A stretch of 64,000 bases of DNA from contig CP129018.1 of the NCBI GenBank assembly GCA_020524525.2, forward strand, positions 3,104,115 through 3,168,114, in the 5' to 3' direction. Numbering within the stretch: the stretch's first letter is position 1; each line of letters opens with the position of its first letter. The notes under the pieces are model-generated. The model was given only the letters and a program-made list of their open reading frames with translations, was not told where the DNA came from and did not search any database. A program made the translations under genes and the position numbers. This stretch comes from Bacillus tianshenii (GTDB lineage Bacteria > Bacillota > Bacilli > Bacillales > Bacillaceae_N). This document shows, piece after piece, positions 34,663-44,746 of the stretch.

Positions 34663-35982
34663 TTATGCTAGGTCTTTTGCTTCGATTGTTACGCTTTCTT
34701 CACTAGCTGGCATTTCTGCCGGACCTTCTTTGATACGTTCGATGTCAGCCCCAAGTGCAGCTAACTTCTCTACGAAATCAACATAGCCACGGTCTAAATG
34801 ATGAAGTTCAACAACACGCGTATAACCATCTGCAATAAGTCCTGAAATAATAAGTGCTGCTGCTGCTCGTAGGTCAGTTGCTGCAACTTCGGCACCTTGT
34901 AGTGAGACAGGTCCGTTAATAATAGCTGAGCGGCCTTCGATTTTGATATTACCATTCATGCGACGGAATTCCTCAACATGCATGTAACGATTCTCGAACA
35001 CTGTTTCCGTAATCATACTCGTTCCGTTCGCCTGTAATAGCAACGCCATCATTGGCGCCTGCATATCAGTTGGAAAACCTGGGTGCGGCATTGTTTTAAT
35101 ATCAACCGCTTGAAGTTCGTCAGTAGGAAGAACACGAATGCCATCCTTCTCTACTGCAAAACGCACACCCATTTCTTCCATCTTAGCGATTAGTGAACTA
35201 AGGTGTTCAGGAATTGCTCCTTCTACGAATAATTCGCTTTTCGTTAAGGCTGCTGCGATTAGAAATGTTCCTGCTTCAATTCGGTCAGGAATAATGTTAT
35301 GTTCAGCACCCTTTAACGACTTCACTCCGTCAATGCGAATCGTTTCAGTACCGGCTCCACGCACTTTGGCACCCATTTTATTCAAGAAGTTCGCCAAGTC
35401 AACAATTTCAGGCTCTTTTGCCGCATTTTCAATAGTTGTACGACCTTCTGCCAAAGTAGCAGCCATCATAATATTTTCCGTTGCTCCAACACTTGGGAAG
35501 TCGAGGTACACTTTCGCACCTTTCAACTTATCAGGTACAGTTGCTTCTATATAACCATTCCCAACTGTTACGACTGCTCCCATTGCTTCGAATCCTTTCA
35601 AGTGCTGGTCAATCGGACGAGATCCAATATTACAGCCGCCTGGAAGAGCAATGCGGGCGTGCCCAACACGAGCGAGCAATGAGCCCATCACTAGGACAGA
35701 AGCGCGCATTTTTCGCACGTATTCGAATGGTGCTTCAGTCGACAATGCACCAGTGGCATCTACGGTCACTTCTTTATTATGAAAGGAAACATCCGCATTC
35801 AAATAGCGTAATACTTCATTAATTGTGTAGACATCTGCTAATGGGGGTGCATCTTTTAGGATGCTTTTTCCCTCACTTGCTAATAAAGTTGCTGCGATGA
35901 CAGGCAGTACGGCATTCTTAGCCCCTTCGACCTTTACGGCCCCTGAGAGACGCCTGCCGCCGCGGACAATGATTTTTTCCAA
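34663..35982 (-). CDS. murA: UDP-N-acetylglucosamine 1-carboxyvinyltransferase MurA
   Basis: A 439-residue enoylpyruvyl transferase that starts peptidoglycan precursor synthesis (PEP + UDP-GlcNAc). It has [12 protein letters not shown] at the start, the fosfomycin-target Cys in [15 protein letters not shown], and [12 protein letters not shown] with the catalytic Asp. The position between ywmB and spoIID identifies it as the MurAA orthologue. The start is TTG at 35982 after GGAGGGG. The C-terminal tail after ADIERIKEG is about 20 residues longer than the usual end and acidic. Confidence 0.93.
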   Translation of the reverse strand: MEKIIVRGGRRLSGAVKVEGAKNAVLPVIAATLLASEGKSILKDAPPLADVYTINEVLRYLNADVSFHNKEVTVDATGALSTEAPFEYVRKMRASVLVMGSLLARVGHARIALPGGCNIGSRPIDQHLKGFEAMGAVVTVGNGYIEATVPDKLKGAKVYLDFPSVGATENIMMAATLAEGRTTIENAAKEPEIVDLANFLNKMGAKVRGAGTETIRIDGVKSLKGAEHNIIPDRIEAGTFLIAAALTKSELFVEGAIPEHLSSLIAKMEEMGVRFAVEKDGIRVLPTDELQAVDIKTMPHPGFPTDMQAPMMALLLQANGTSMITETVFENRYMHVEEFRRMNGNIKIEGRSAIINGPVSLQGAEVAATDLRAAAALIISGLIADGYTRVVELHHLDRGYVDFVEKLAALGADIERIKEGPAEMPASEESVTIEAKDLA

Positions 35983-36143
35983 GACAGTCCCCTCCGCGTC
36001 AATAGAATCACTTATTTACTCTGTTTTAAACTGTTTACCACTTAGGTAACATGTCATAAACGGAATATAACAGAAAATTCAGGGAATTTAACTAAACCTT
36101 CCCTTGTTTGACTTCTTAAGCCAAACTTTCAACATGCACTATA

Positions 36144-36894
36144 TTAATATTCAAGCGTAATAATAGGTGTGCCTATCGTGACCGATATCACACCGCCCAA
36201 TCCTTGTTTACGTAATCCAAGTTGTACATTCATTTTTTCATTTTCAACTGAAATCATTTGCGATAAATCATTTGAATAAGCAGATATCGAAATAAATCCG
36301 TTTTCTTCAACCCTTTCAATTGGACGAGCTGATACATGATTGAGTATCCTTTTTGCATAAGAATGCAAAACACCTTCCATCATACCACCCGCTTGTCCTT
36401 TCACACAAGAATAAAATGAGGGAGTTTTTTGGAATAAATTAGACGACATTTCATCCGTTTCATGGGTAATTAATCCCCATTCTTGTTCTCCAAGGCTCTC
36501 GCCACTCATTTCATATATAAGATACGTATTATGCATATCTTTCTGGGGGGTGTGCAGTTAAGAGAATTCTCTCTGATAAGTTGTTACTTCTTCGTAACAG
36601 CCCTACTGCTTTCCATACATCAGCATTCTGTTCAACTGTCCACTGAAACTCGGGAAATCTCTTTGCAATTGACTTCCACTCTTTTTCGAACTCTGCGAAT
36701 TGCTGCACTTCGCCTCGTTGCTCTCTCGCATATATCTGCCATTCCTTTACGTCAACATCATTCGCCTTCAAAGCTTCTACCAGCTGGTGCAAATCATGTT
36801 CTTTCCCTACTGTTTCTCCGTATTTTCCCATCACAAGTATTGAAATACTTATAATTGCAAACAAAAGAATATGAGATAATTTCAACTTCTTCAC
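36144..36894 (-). pseudogene. ywmB: YwmB-family protein gene, frameshifted
   Basis: Two overlapping frames together match YwmB (about 245 residues, secreted, TATA-box-binding-protein-like fold). The front (36894-36529) has a signal helix and EWQIYAREQRGE; the back (36536-36144) has NTYLIYEMSG, FISISAYSNDLSQ, KMNVQLGLRKQGLGG and ends GTPIITLEY, like B. subtilis YwmB. The break falls in a run of six G on the plus strand (36545-36550). Removing one base gives LLTAHPQKDMHNTYLIYEM, a smooth junction. It is probably either an indel in sequencing or a recent mutation. The start is GTG at 36894 after GGAGAGGG. The position before murA is conserved. Confidence 0.85.
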
Positions 36895-37079
36895 TCCCTC
36901 TCCCTAAGTACAGTGTTTCCGCTATAAAAAACACCATACATGGAAGTTAACGTCATCTTTCGACGTTAAGGAGTAGTAAGCGAATGTTCGATAACCAATT
37001 ACCTAAAATAAGGGCTTACAAACATATACCCCCTATAAACACTACTTATTTCCTAGTTACCAAGCCATATTATGCCAAT
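36895..37079. other. Intergenic region upstream of ywmB
   Basis: It contains the palindrome TTAACGTC-N7-GACGTTAA (36947-36969), a possible regulator site or hairpin. Minus-strand TTAACT..TTATAG may be a weak promoter. No coding sequence. Confidence 0.4.
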
Positions 37080-37110
37080 AAAAAAAGACCTGCCTAATTT
37101 TAGGCAGATC
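37080..37110 (-). terminator. Terminator of ywzB
   Basis: GATCTGCCTA and TAGGCAGGTC (one G-U pair) with loop AAAT, followed on the minus strand by TTTTTTT. Confidence 0.85.
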
Positions 37111-37343
37111 TAAAATAAGTATTTCATTTGTTTGGCCCAGAACAAGTAATCAAGGAAGAAATTCCCGACTGTTGAACCAATTGCAATTGTTAATAAGATA
37201 AGTAATGCCTTTGCATGACCTGTCTTCCCAGACTTAATCAATACATCTATTCGAATTCCTTGGAGCGCCCACCACGTAATTACGAAGAAAAGCAGATGAA
37301 CGACCATCCCTAACATTGCCTGTTGCGCAAAATCAGCTCCCAT
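37110..37343 (-). CDS. ywzB: DUF1146 family membrane protein YwzB
   Basis: A 77-residue protein with two membrane helices: FAQQAMLGMVVHLLFFVITW at the start and LLILLTIAIGSTVGNFFLDY near the end, then LFWAKQMKYLF. This pattern is characteristic of YwzB, which lies between the respiratory or atp genes and ywmB/murA in many Bacillaceae. The function is unknown. The ATG at 37343 follows GGAG at ten bases; the frame could be read from 37409 but that part is the nuo terminator. Confidence 0.85.
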   Translation of the reverse strand: MGADFAQQAMLGMVVHLLFFVITWWALQGIRIDVLIKSGKTGHAKALLILLTIAIGSTVGNFFLDYLFWAKQMKYLF

Positions 37344-37361
37344 GTTTTCTTCACTCCCATC

Positions 37362-37386
37362 AAAAAAAGAGGGCAGAATCGCCCTC
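37362..37386 (-). terminator. Terminator of the nuo operon
   Basis: GAGGGC and GCCCTC arms with a six-base loop, followed on the minus strand by TTTTTTT, 24 bases after the nuoN stop and just before the ywzB RBS. Confidence 0.8.
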
Positions 37387-37409
37387 TTTTCATTGTACCC
37401 GATTATCAC

Positions 37410-38918
37410 TTATTGACCAAAGAAATCGGTAAAGTTAAAGCTTCCATAGAAGAAATCCATCGCTACGTTTGGCAAGATACCGAACAATACCGTACCAAGC
37501 GCACAGATAATGACAACTGTAGAAATGCCTGCTGGAACTTTCACTGCTGAATGGTCTGTTGCAGGCCGGAAAAACATCTGTTGCATAATTTTAAAATAGT
37601 AGAAATATGAAATAACCGTTCCTGTCATCATAAGTGCCGCTAAGAAATAGTGTGACGGCTGAGAAGCAAGGACTCCAATAAAGATATTGAATTTACCCAT
37701 GAATCCCATCGTACCCGGTATACCTGCTAATGACAGAATGAAGACACTCATAAGAACAGCCATTGCTGGTGACCGTTGATATAACCCAGAGAATGCACTT
37801 ACATCTTCACTATCAGAACGCTGGATAATCATTTGAATAATCGCAAACGCCCCTAAGTTCATGAATAGATAAGCAACGAGGTAGAACCACATGCTTTCAA
37901 ACATCAACGCAGAAAATGCAACAAACGGAACGAGCAAGTACCCGGCATGCGCGATACTTGAGTAAGCGAAGAGCCGCTTAATATTACGCTGTCTTAACGC
38001 GATTGTATTTCCAACGATAATCGTTATACCTGCAAGAACAGCTAAGAATTGCTGCATGGACATTAATAATGGAATCTGTCCGCCGATACCTGGTGTCTGA
38101 ACAAACGCAACGAGGAACAGACGCATTATAATGACAAAGCCTGCTGTTTTCGATACGACACTTAAGAATGCAGTAACAGGTGTCGGTGAGCCTTGATACA
38201 CATCAGGTGCCCACATTTGGAATGGTACAACAGCAATCTTAAATGCTAGACCGACAAATACCATTAAGAAGGCAATTGAAATAATGTACTGAAGGTTCCC
38301 TGTCATTAAGTTGCTTAATTGTGTACTAATCTCAAACAAGTTTGTCGAGCCAGACAATCCATAGATATAGCTCATTCCGAACAACGTAATGGCTGTTGAA
38401 ATTCCGCCGTTAATCACATACTTCATAGCCGCTTCATTTGAGCCATGATGCTTCTTTCTAATACCAGCTAAGATATAAGAAGAAATGGACAGAAGCTCTA
38501 AGCCGACGAATAATGTAATCAGGTCAGCACTTGATGCCATCATCATCGCACCAAGCAGAGCTGTTAAGAATAAATAGTAGAACTCACCGCGATAGGCCAT
38601 CTTCTCCTTCGGCTCATAGCTCGCAGCAATAAGCAGAACAAACCCCGCTCCTACTAAGAAAATAAACTTAAAGGCTTTTGAAAATGAATCCAGCCGATAT
38701 GTATCATGCAAAATGCTTGATACAGGGTGATCCAATTGACCAACTAAGAAGAATAACGCAATGACGATCCCGCCTAAGCCGATCCATGCTAGTATTTTTC
38801 TATCTTTATCGCGCCCCATGAACAGGTCAATAACTGACAGGAGGGTTGCAACACCAAGAATCACAAATTCTGGAGCCATAATCCCCCATTCATAGCTTAA
38901 CAGTGTTTCCAGGTTCAT
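37410..38918 (-). CDS. nuoN: NADH-quinone oxidoreductase subunit N (complex I, antiporter-like)
   Basis: A 502-residue, 14-helix antiporter-like subunit of the membrane arm, one of the three proton-pumping modules. Typical motifs are FVGLELLSISSYILAG, the Lys-containing FKIAVVPFQMWAPDVYQG and FAYSSIAHAGY. It is the last gene of the operon, four bases after nuoM. The RBS is GGAGGG. Confidence 0.93.
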   Translation of the reverse strand: MNLETLLSYEWGIMAPEFVILGVATLLSVIDLFMGRDKDRKILAWIGLGGIVIALFFLVGQLDHPVSSILHDTYRLDSFSKAFKFIFLVGAGFVLLIAASYEPKEKMAYRGEFYYLFLTALLGAMMMASSADLITLFVGLELLSISSYILAGIRKKHHGSNEAAMKYVINGGISTAITLFGMSYIYGLSGSTNLFEISTQLSNLMTGNLQYIISIAFLMVFVGLAFKIAVVPFQMWAPDVYQGSPTPVTAFLSVVSKTAGFVIIMRLFLVAFVQTPGIGGQIPLLMSMQQFLAVLAGITIIVGNTIALRQRNIKRLFAYSSIAHAGYLLVPFVAFSALMFESMWFYLVAYLFMNLGAFAIIQMIIQRSDSEDVSAFSGLYQRSPAMAVLMSVFILSLAGIPGTMGFMGKFNIFIGVLASQPSHYFLAALMMTGTVISYFYYFKIMQQMFFRPATDHSAVKVPAGISTVVIICALGTVLFGILPNVAMDFFYGSFNFTDFFGQ

Positions 38919-38922
38919 ATGC

Positions 38923-40440
38923 TTACCCTCCTATCCCGATTAAGATCGTTTCAAGTGTGGCTTGTAGTGACTGAACAAGTATGTTCGGATAGACACCGAT
39001 TAAAATGATAAACGCCAATAAGACGATGACAGGCACCATTTCAATTGGACGAATATCAATCGCTGATTCATAATCAGCTGCTGTCTTTCCAAACGTTACA
39101 TTTAATACAGCACGCAGTAGATATGCAGCAGTTAGAATAATCCCTAATGCCCCAACCGCGGCAATACCCGGCATTGTGCCAAATAAACCGAGGAACGCCA
39201 TGAATTCACTAACGAACCCTGACATACCAGGAAGTCCAAGCGAGGCCATTGCACCAGCTAATAGAAAGCCTGCTGTGATTGGCATTACTTTCGCAAGACC
39301 ACTTAACTTATCAATGCGTGATGTTCCAACACGTTCGTACATCACACCAATTAAGAAGAACAATAGAGCTGAAATCAAGCCGTGTGAAATAACTCGGAAG
39401 ATCGCGCCTTGAATTCCTGATTCATTCATTGCTCCAAGCCCGATTAAAACGATCCCCATGTGGGAAATACTTGAATAAGCAAGCACCATTTTGAAATCGG
39501 TTTGAATTAATGCAAGAAAAGCCCCATACAACAAGTTAATGACACCTAATACAGCTAGCACGACGGCCATGCTTTGAAATTCCTCAGGAAATACACCCAT
39601 TCCTAAGCGAATCAAACCGTAAGCACCGATTTTTAGCAGAATACCAGAGTGAATCATAACAATTGCCGGTGGCGCCTGCACGTGCACACGCAGCATCCAG
39701 CTATGAAGCGGGAAGATTGGCAGCTTAACACCGAATGCAATCAGCAATGCTGTCGCAATTCCGAAACGAAAACCTTCTGAAATGCCATAATAAGCAAGCT
39801 GATCATTTGGTAGAGCCATAACCTCCACCAGCTCGTTAATATTGAGTGTGCCTGTTTTTACAAAAAGTGCTGCAAATGCAATTAGTAGAATCGCAGAGCC
39901 AAGACCATTATAAATAAGGAAAGAATATGCTGCACGTTCTTTCTCATCATAGCCCCATTTTCCAATTAAGAAGAACATTGGGACAAGCGTTAACTCAAAG
40001 AAAACGAAGAAGAGCAATAAATTTTCTGATGAAAATACACCAAGCATTCCGAGCTCAAGCAGCAAAAAGAGCATAAAATAACCCTTCCACTCTTTCTTAA
40101 TATGAATGGAAGCAATCGCCGCAAGTGTTGAAACAACAGCGGTTAACAATACAAGCACAAGTGATAACCCTGTTAAGCCGAGCTCGTAATTAATGACAAG
40201 CTGTTGAATCGGCAAATCTGAATCACCGAATGCAAGCCATTTATGCTTTTCAATAAACTGACTGCCTTCTGCATTGTTCGTAAAGCTTCCGTAGACAATG
40301 AACGAAAGAAGAAGCGGCAGTAGTGTTGCAAGAAAACCAACTAATTTAATTTGTTTTTCATTATGTTTTGGAAGTAAGGCTAATATCGCAATCCCAACCA
40401 ACGGGGAGAATACCAGCATTGATAATAGATATCCGCTCAT
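38923..40440 (-). CDS. nuoM: NADH-quinone oxidoreductase subunit M (complex I, antiporter-like)
   Basis: A 505-residue, 14-helix antiporter-like subunit. Hallmarks are FFELTLVPMFFLIGKWG, KLPIFPLHSWMLRVHVQAP and AYSSISHMGIVL. It carries conserved Glu and Lys residues of the proton channel. The start overlaps the nuoL stop by four bases (translational coupling). Confidence 0.94.
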   Translation of the reverse strand: MSGYLLSMLVFSPLVGIAILALLPKHNEKQIKLVGFLATLLPLLLSFIVYGSFTNNAEGSQFIEKHKWLAFGDSDLPIQQLVINYELGLTGLSLVLVLLTAVVSTLAAIASIHIKKEWKGYFMLFLLLELGMLGVFSSENLLLFFVFFELTLVPMFFLIGKWGYDEKERAAYSFLIYNGLGSAILLIAFAALFVKTGTLNINELVEVMALPNDQLAYYGISEGFRFGIATALLIAFGVKLPIFPLHSWMLRVHVQAPPAIVMIHSGILLKIGAYGLIRLGMGVFPEEFQSMAVVLAVLGVINLLYGAFLALIQTDFKMVLAYSSISHMGIVLIGLGAMNESGIQGAIFRVISHGLISALLFFLIGVMYERVGTSRIDKLSGLAKVMPITAGFLLAGAMASLGLPGMSGFVSEFMAFLGLFGTMPGIAAVGALGIILTAAYLLRAVLNVTFGKTAADYESAIDIRPIEMVPVIVLLAFIILIGVYPNILVQSLQATLETILIGIGG

Positions 40441-42308
40441 CCGAAATACCCCCCTGTCAACGCAAGGATGACAACTAACACAGCCAAGCCGATGAACGCG
40501 ACAGCTCCGTATGTTTGTACCTGTCCGTTTTGCAGCTTTGAACCGACTTTCCCAAGTCCTTGTGTCATGGCTGCTGTTGCGCCAACGATCCCTTCAACAA
40601 CAAACTCATCAATATATTTAAGTAAATAGCCAATCGCACGTGTTGCATAGACGACTGTATATTTATATATTTCATCGATAAAGTATTTATTTAGAAGAAT
40701 GGTATATGGCGTAACCGTATGTTTTGTAAGCCAATCACGTTCAATGAATTGATTTCCGTAAATCAAGTACGCGATGAAGATGCCAAGCATGGAGACACCA
40801 ACTGCAAGAATCATAATCCATTCGCTTCCTGGAATATGTCCGAGCTCATGGCCCATCGTCGTACCTTCAGTCAACCAATCACCTAAGAATGTTCCGAACC
40901 ACGGTGTATTCACATAACCTGAGAAGATAGCCAAGATACCGAGTATAATCATTGGAAAGGTCATTACAAATGGAGACTCATGAACATGTGACTGTTCGCC
41001 TCTCGCTTCTCCCCCAAAGACCATAAAGAATAAACGGAACATATAGAACGATGTGAAAAATGCAGCAACAACTGCCAATGTAAACAAACCATAATTTCCA
41101 TGTGCCCATGCTGCTAATAAGATTTCATCCTTACTAAAGAAGCCTGAGAAAAATGGAAAACCACTAATAGCAAGCGTTCCAATTAGAAACAGCGGGCCTG
41201 TTAACTTCATTTTCTTCCACAAGCCGCCCATTTCCTCGATGTTTTGTGTATGAACAGCATGGATAACACTACCTGCCGCTAAGAACAATAACGCCTTGAA
41301 GAATGCATGCGTCATAAGATGGAATACACCTGCTACATAACCAGCAGAACCGAGTGCAAGCATCATATAACCAAGCTGACTGACTGTTGAATATGCGAGT
41401 ACGCGTTTGATATCCTTCTGAACAAGACCGATACTCGCTGCGAAAATGGCAGTGAAACCACCAACAACCGCAATCGTATTCATCGCTGTTTCACTTGCTT
41501 CAAACAGCGGGAATAATGAAGCAACGAGATACACACCAGCCGCTACCATTGTAGCTGCGTGAATTAATGCTGAAACAGGTGTCGGACCTTCCATCGCATC
41601 TGGAAGCCATGTATGAAGCGGGAACTGACCTGACTTACCAACTGCTCCAATGAAAATTAAAATGGCACTAAGCGTAATAATTTCCGTGGAAATAGCCCCT
41701 GCTTCAACTGCCTTGAAAATCTTATCATATTCAAAGCTTCCAACCTGCCAGAATATTAGAATCATCCCAATGAAGAAACCAACATCCCCAATACGAGTCA
41801 CAATAAATGCTTTCTTTGCTGCAGCCCTCGCTTCTCCTTTAAAGAAGTAGAAACCAATCAGCAAGAATGAACCTAGACCAACAAGCTCCCAGAACATATA
41901 TACTTGAAGTAAGTTTGGAGAGATTACGAGCGAAAGCATCGCAAAAGTAAAGAGACCAAGATACGCATAGAAAATGCCGATTCTGTCGTCATCACTCATA
42001 TAACCCCGTGAATACATATGTACAAGAAAACTTACAAGTGAAACAATTACAAGCATAAGAGCATTTAACTGATTAACTTCAAATCCAAATGTTAAGTCAA
42101 CATTTCCGATTGTTAACCAAGTATTTTCTACTTTGACATTACCGCCCTGAAATCGAGCAAACAATACGCCGAATGACATAATACAGGAAGCGAGTGTTGC
42201 AATCATTCCGACTATGGCGCTGCTTGCTTTCATTTTCCTTCCAAATATCACTAAGAATATAAACGAGAGAAGCGGAAAGAGCGGTATAAGCCATGTATTT
42301 TCCATCAT
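40437..42308 (-). CDS. nuoL: NADH-quinone oxidoreductase subunit L (complex I, antiporter-like)
   Basis: A 623-residue antiporter-like subunit with the long C-terminal lateral helix. Hallmarks are FWELVGLGSFLLIGFYF, GKSGQFPLHTWLPDAMEGPT and LAYSTVSQLGYMMLALG. Two ATG codons are adjacent; AAGGGG lies nine bases before the first. A 148-base gap with a small CTCACA/TGTGAG hairpin separates it from nuoK. Confidence 0.94.
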   Translation of the reverse strand: MMENTWLIPLFPLLSFIFLVIFGRKMKASSAIVGMIATLASCIMSFGVLFARFQGGNVKVENTWLTIGNVDLTFGFEVNQLNALMLVIVSLVSFLVHMYSRGYMSDDDRIGIFYAYLGLFTFAMLSLVISPNLLQVYMFWELVGLGSFLLIGFYFFKGEARAAAKKAFIVTRIGDVGFFIGMILIFWQVGSFEYDKIFKAVEAGAISTEIITLSAILIFIGAVGKSGQFPLHTWLPDAMEGPTPVSALIHAATMVAAGVYLVASLFPLFEASETAMNTIAVVGGFTAIFAASIGLVQKDIKRVLAYSTVSQLGYMMLALGSAGYVAGVFHLMTHAFFKALLFLAAGSVIHAVHTQNIEEMGGLWKKMKLTGPLFLIGTLAISGFPFFSGFFSKDEILLAAWAHGNYGLFTLAVVAAFFTSFYMFRLFFMVFGGEARGEQSHVHESPFVMTFPMIILGILAIFSGYVNTPWFGTFLGDWLTEGTTMGHELGHIPGSEWIMILAVGVSMLGIFIAYLIYGNQFIERDWLTKHTVTPYTILLNKYFIDEIYKYTVVYATRAIGYLLKYIDEFVVEGIVGATAAMTQGLGKVGSKLQNGQVQTYGAVAFIGLAVLVVILALTGGYFG

Positions 42309-42456
42309 CTATCACAATCCCCTTCTTGGCTCACAGGATGTGAGTCATTCTTCTTCTCCACCCGGTTGTACTACTCCAAGCGGACTGTTCGAAATGAATT
42401 AACCCTATCCCCCAAAGATTTTCCTCTCTACCTAGCCATGCAGATGTTTCAAAAGA

Positions 42457-42771
42457 CTAGTTTTTCAAAGAATTCATTTCATCTACATTTACAGTCGAAC
42501 GGTTTCGGTAAAGCGCAATTAAGATCGCAAGCCCAACCGCTGCCTCTGCCGCTGCAATGGAGATTGTAAATAGAGAGAAGATTTGCCCTGTTATACTCGG
42601 GTTCACTCCATATTTACTGAAAGCAACAAGGTTAATATTTACCGAATTCAACATCAGCTCGATACAAATTAATACGATAACGGTATTTCGCTTCGTCAAA
42701 GCTCCGAATAAACCGATACAGAAAAGCGCCAGAGCAACAACTAAATAAACCGATAACGGGATACTACTCAT
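42457..42771 (-). CDS. nuoK: NADH-quinone oxidoreductase subunit K
   Basis: A 104-residue, three-helix subunit of the membrane arm with conserved Glu residues in [15 protein letters not shown] and [19 protein letters not shown], part of the proton path near the quinone site. The start overlaps the nuoJ stop by four bases. Confidence 0.93.
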   Translation of the reverse strand: MSSIPLSVYLVVALALFCIGLFGALTKRNTVIVLICIELMLNSVNINLVAFSKYGVNPSITGQIFSLFTISIAAAEAAVGLAILIALYRNRSTVNVDEMNSLKN

Positions 42772-43280
42772 TCACTCTCCGCCTCCTCATCATCACGTTT
42801 TGCTAAGATAATCGCTCCAATAAGTGCAACAAGGAGAACCACAGACGTTAATTCAAATGGAATCACATACTTCGAATAAAGCTCCATCCCAATTTTCTCT
42901 GTATTATCCACATGCAAATCCGTTGCTTGCTCACCTAACACTAAATCGTTAATTCCGAGGTAAACAACAACGAAGAAGCCAATGACGCCTGCGCCAACTA
43001 TTACCTGCTTCAGCAAAGGCGCTTTCTCTTCACTCTTATCGTTATAGCGGGTTAACATAATTCCAAATAGCATAATAATCGTGATTGCGCCCGAGTAGAC
43101 GAGTACTTGAACGACAGCTACAAATTCTGCAGAAAGCATGACATATAGTCCAGCAATTGATAAGAATGTGAACACGAGTGCGACAACCATGTGTACGACC
43201 TTCGTCAAATTCAACATGAGCACACCGCAGATAATTGCACAGAAAGCCAAAATAGCAAAAATCAAAAACTCTCCGCTCAT
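42768..43280 (-). CDS. nuoJ: NADH-quinone oxidoreductase subunit J
   Basis: A 170-residue, five-helix membrane subunit. Hallmarks are [20 protein letters not shown] and [21 protein letters not shown] (the pi-bulge helix of complex I). The charged C-terminus [10 protein letters not shown] is cytoplasmic. The start overlaps nuoI by four bases. Confidence 0.92.
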   Translation of the reverse strand: MSGEFLIFAILAFCAIICGVLMLNLTKVVHMVVALVFTFLSIAGLYVMLSAEFVAVVQVLVYSGAITIIMLFGIMLTRYNDKSEEKAPLLKQVIVGAGVIGFFVVVYLGINDLVLGEQATDLHVDNTEKIGMELYSKYVIPFELTSVVLLVALIGAIILAKRDDEEAESE

Positions 43281-43696
43281 GCCTTATTCTCCTTCCGTAC
43301 ATTGTTATCGTTCTCATCAAGCCATTCGAGATTCTTGAATAAATCGTCACGGCTATATTCTGCCAGCTCAAAGTTATTCGTCATCACGATCGCCTCTGTC
43401 GGACACACCTCTGTACATAAGTCACATAAAATACAGATTTCAAAGTTAATATCATACGTATCAATGACTTTTCCTTTTTTGTTCGGGTCAGGGTGTTTCT
43501 TCCCTGTTAACTGAATACAATCTGTCGGGCAAATGTTCGCACATTGGTTACAGACAATACACTTTTCCGGGTAAAACTTCTGGATCCCGCGGAACCGATC
43601 TGGTAACGGTAACGGTTTGTCTGGGTAGTCATATGTGACGCCTTTTTTCGTTAAATTTTTAAGGGTATATTTTAAACCTTTGGCTAAGCCGAGCAT
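43277..43696 (-). CDS. nuoI: NADH-quinone oxidoreductase subunit I (2 x 4Fe-4S)
   Basis: A 139-residue ferredoxin-like subunit with two Cys motifs, CIVCNQCANICP and CILCDLCTEVCP, each holding a 4Fe-4S cluster (N6a/N6b) that passes electrons to cluster N2. With nuoE, nuoF and nuoG absent, it and NuoB are the only visible Fe-S subunits, so electrons must enter from an unknown donor such as ferredoxin or a separate module (known for Bacillus-type complexes). Confidence 0.93.
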   Translation of the reverse strand: MLGLAKGLKYTLKNLTKKGVTYDYPDKPLPLPDRFRGIQKFYPEKCIVCNQCANICPTDCIQLTGKKHPDPNKKGKVIDTYDINFEICILCDLCTEVCPTEAIVMTNNFELAEYSRDDLFKNLEWLDENDNNVRKENKA

Positions 43697-43741
43697 TTTA
43701 CCACCCCTTTTACATTTTGCCGGCCTTTTCCGGTGTCCATT

Positions 43742-44746
43742 TTATTTAAAGAATAGCTCTTTCACGACCGCTGTAAGGAAGATATTTGCGAGCGCAATTG
43801 GTAATAACACTTTCCATGCAAATTCCATCAGCTGATCGGCGCGGACACGCGGGAACGTGGCACGGAACCAAATCATGATGAAGATAACCGCACTGAACTT
43901 CAAGGCGAACCATACTGGCCCTGGAATGAAACCTAAATAAGGAATTGGGTTCCAACCACCTAAGAATAGAACTGTAATAAGAGAGCCCATTGCGAAGAAA
44001 TACACATACTCTGCAAGCATAAAAAATGCCCAGCGGAAGCCTGAGTATTCAACATGGAAACCGGCTACAAGCTCTGATTCTGCCTCTGGCAAGTCAAATG
44101 GCGCACGGTTCAACTCTGCAACTGCTGAAATAAAGAATACAACGAATGCAATTGGCTGTAAGAAGATATAAGCAACATTTTTCTGTGCATCAACAATGTC
44201 CATTAAGTTCAAGCTGCCGGAAAATAAGATAACACCGATAACAGACATAACAAGCGGAATTTCGTAGGAAATCATTTGGGCAGCGGCACGCATACCGCCG
44301 AGCAAGGCATATTTATTGTTCGATGCCCAGCCCCCAGTTACAACACCTATTGTCGTAATCCCTGAGACAGCAATGTAATAGAGAAGCCCAACTCCAATAT
44401 CTGCAAAATGAAAGGCATTTGTAAACGGCATAACCGCTAACACCATAAATGCCGGTGCAAATGCAAGTACAGGTGCAAGAATAAAGAGCGGCTTATCCGC
44501 TGCTTTCGGAATCGAATCTTCTTTCAATAATAGCTTTAATACGTCGGCAACTGTTTGAAGCAGTCCCCAGCGCCCACCGACACGCGACGGACCTAAACGT
44601 GCCTGCATAAAACCCATTACTTTACGTTCAGCAAGAATACCATATGTTACGAAGCCTAATACAACTGCAAGTAACCCCGCGCCGAGTGCAAAGAACGCAC
44701 CGAATGTTAACAAACTCGGAGGTGATTGCAATAGATTGTTAATCAT
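43742..44746 (-). CDS. nuoH: NADH-quinone oxidoreductase subunit H
   Basis: A 334-residue, eight-helix subunit at the joint of the membrane and outer arms, forming part of the quinone chamber. Hallmarks are ERKVMGFMQARLGPSRVG, AAAQMISYEIPLVMS, LNRAPFDLPEAESELVAGFH and WFRATFPRVRADQLM. Its ATG shares one base with the nuoD stop (TAATG-type overlap). Confidence 0.95.
   Translation of the reverse strand: MINNLLQSPPSLLTFGAFFALGAGLLAVVLGFVTYGILAERKVMGFMQARLGPSRVGGRWGLLQTVADVLKLLLKEDSIPKAADKPLFILAPVLAFAPAFMVLAVMPFTNAFHFADIGVGLLYYIAVSGITTIGVVTGGWASNNKYALLGGMRAAAQMISYEIPLVMSVIGVILFSGSLNLMDIVDAQKNVAYIFLQPIAFVVFFISAVAELNRAPFDLPEAESELVAGFHVEYSGFRWAFFMLAEYVYFFAMGSLITVLFLGGWNPIPYLGFIPGPVWFALKFSAVIFIMIWFRATFPRVRADQLMEFAWKVLLPIALANIFLTAVVKELFFK

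Noticed and set aside
35982-36000. REP-like GGGGACTGTC at the murA start
   Set aside because: Only half of the palindrome is present and the bases are explained by the RBS and start of murA.
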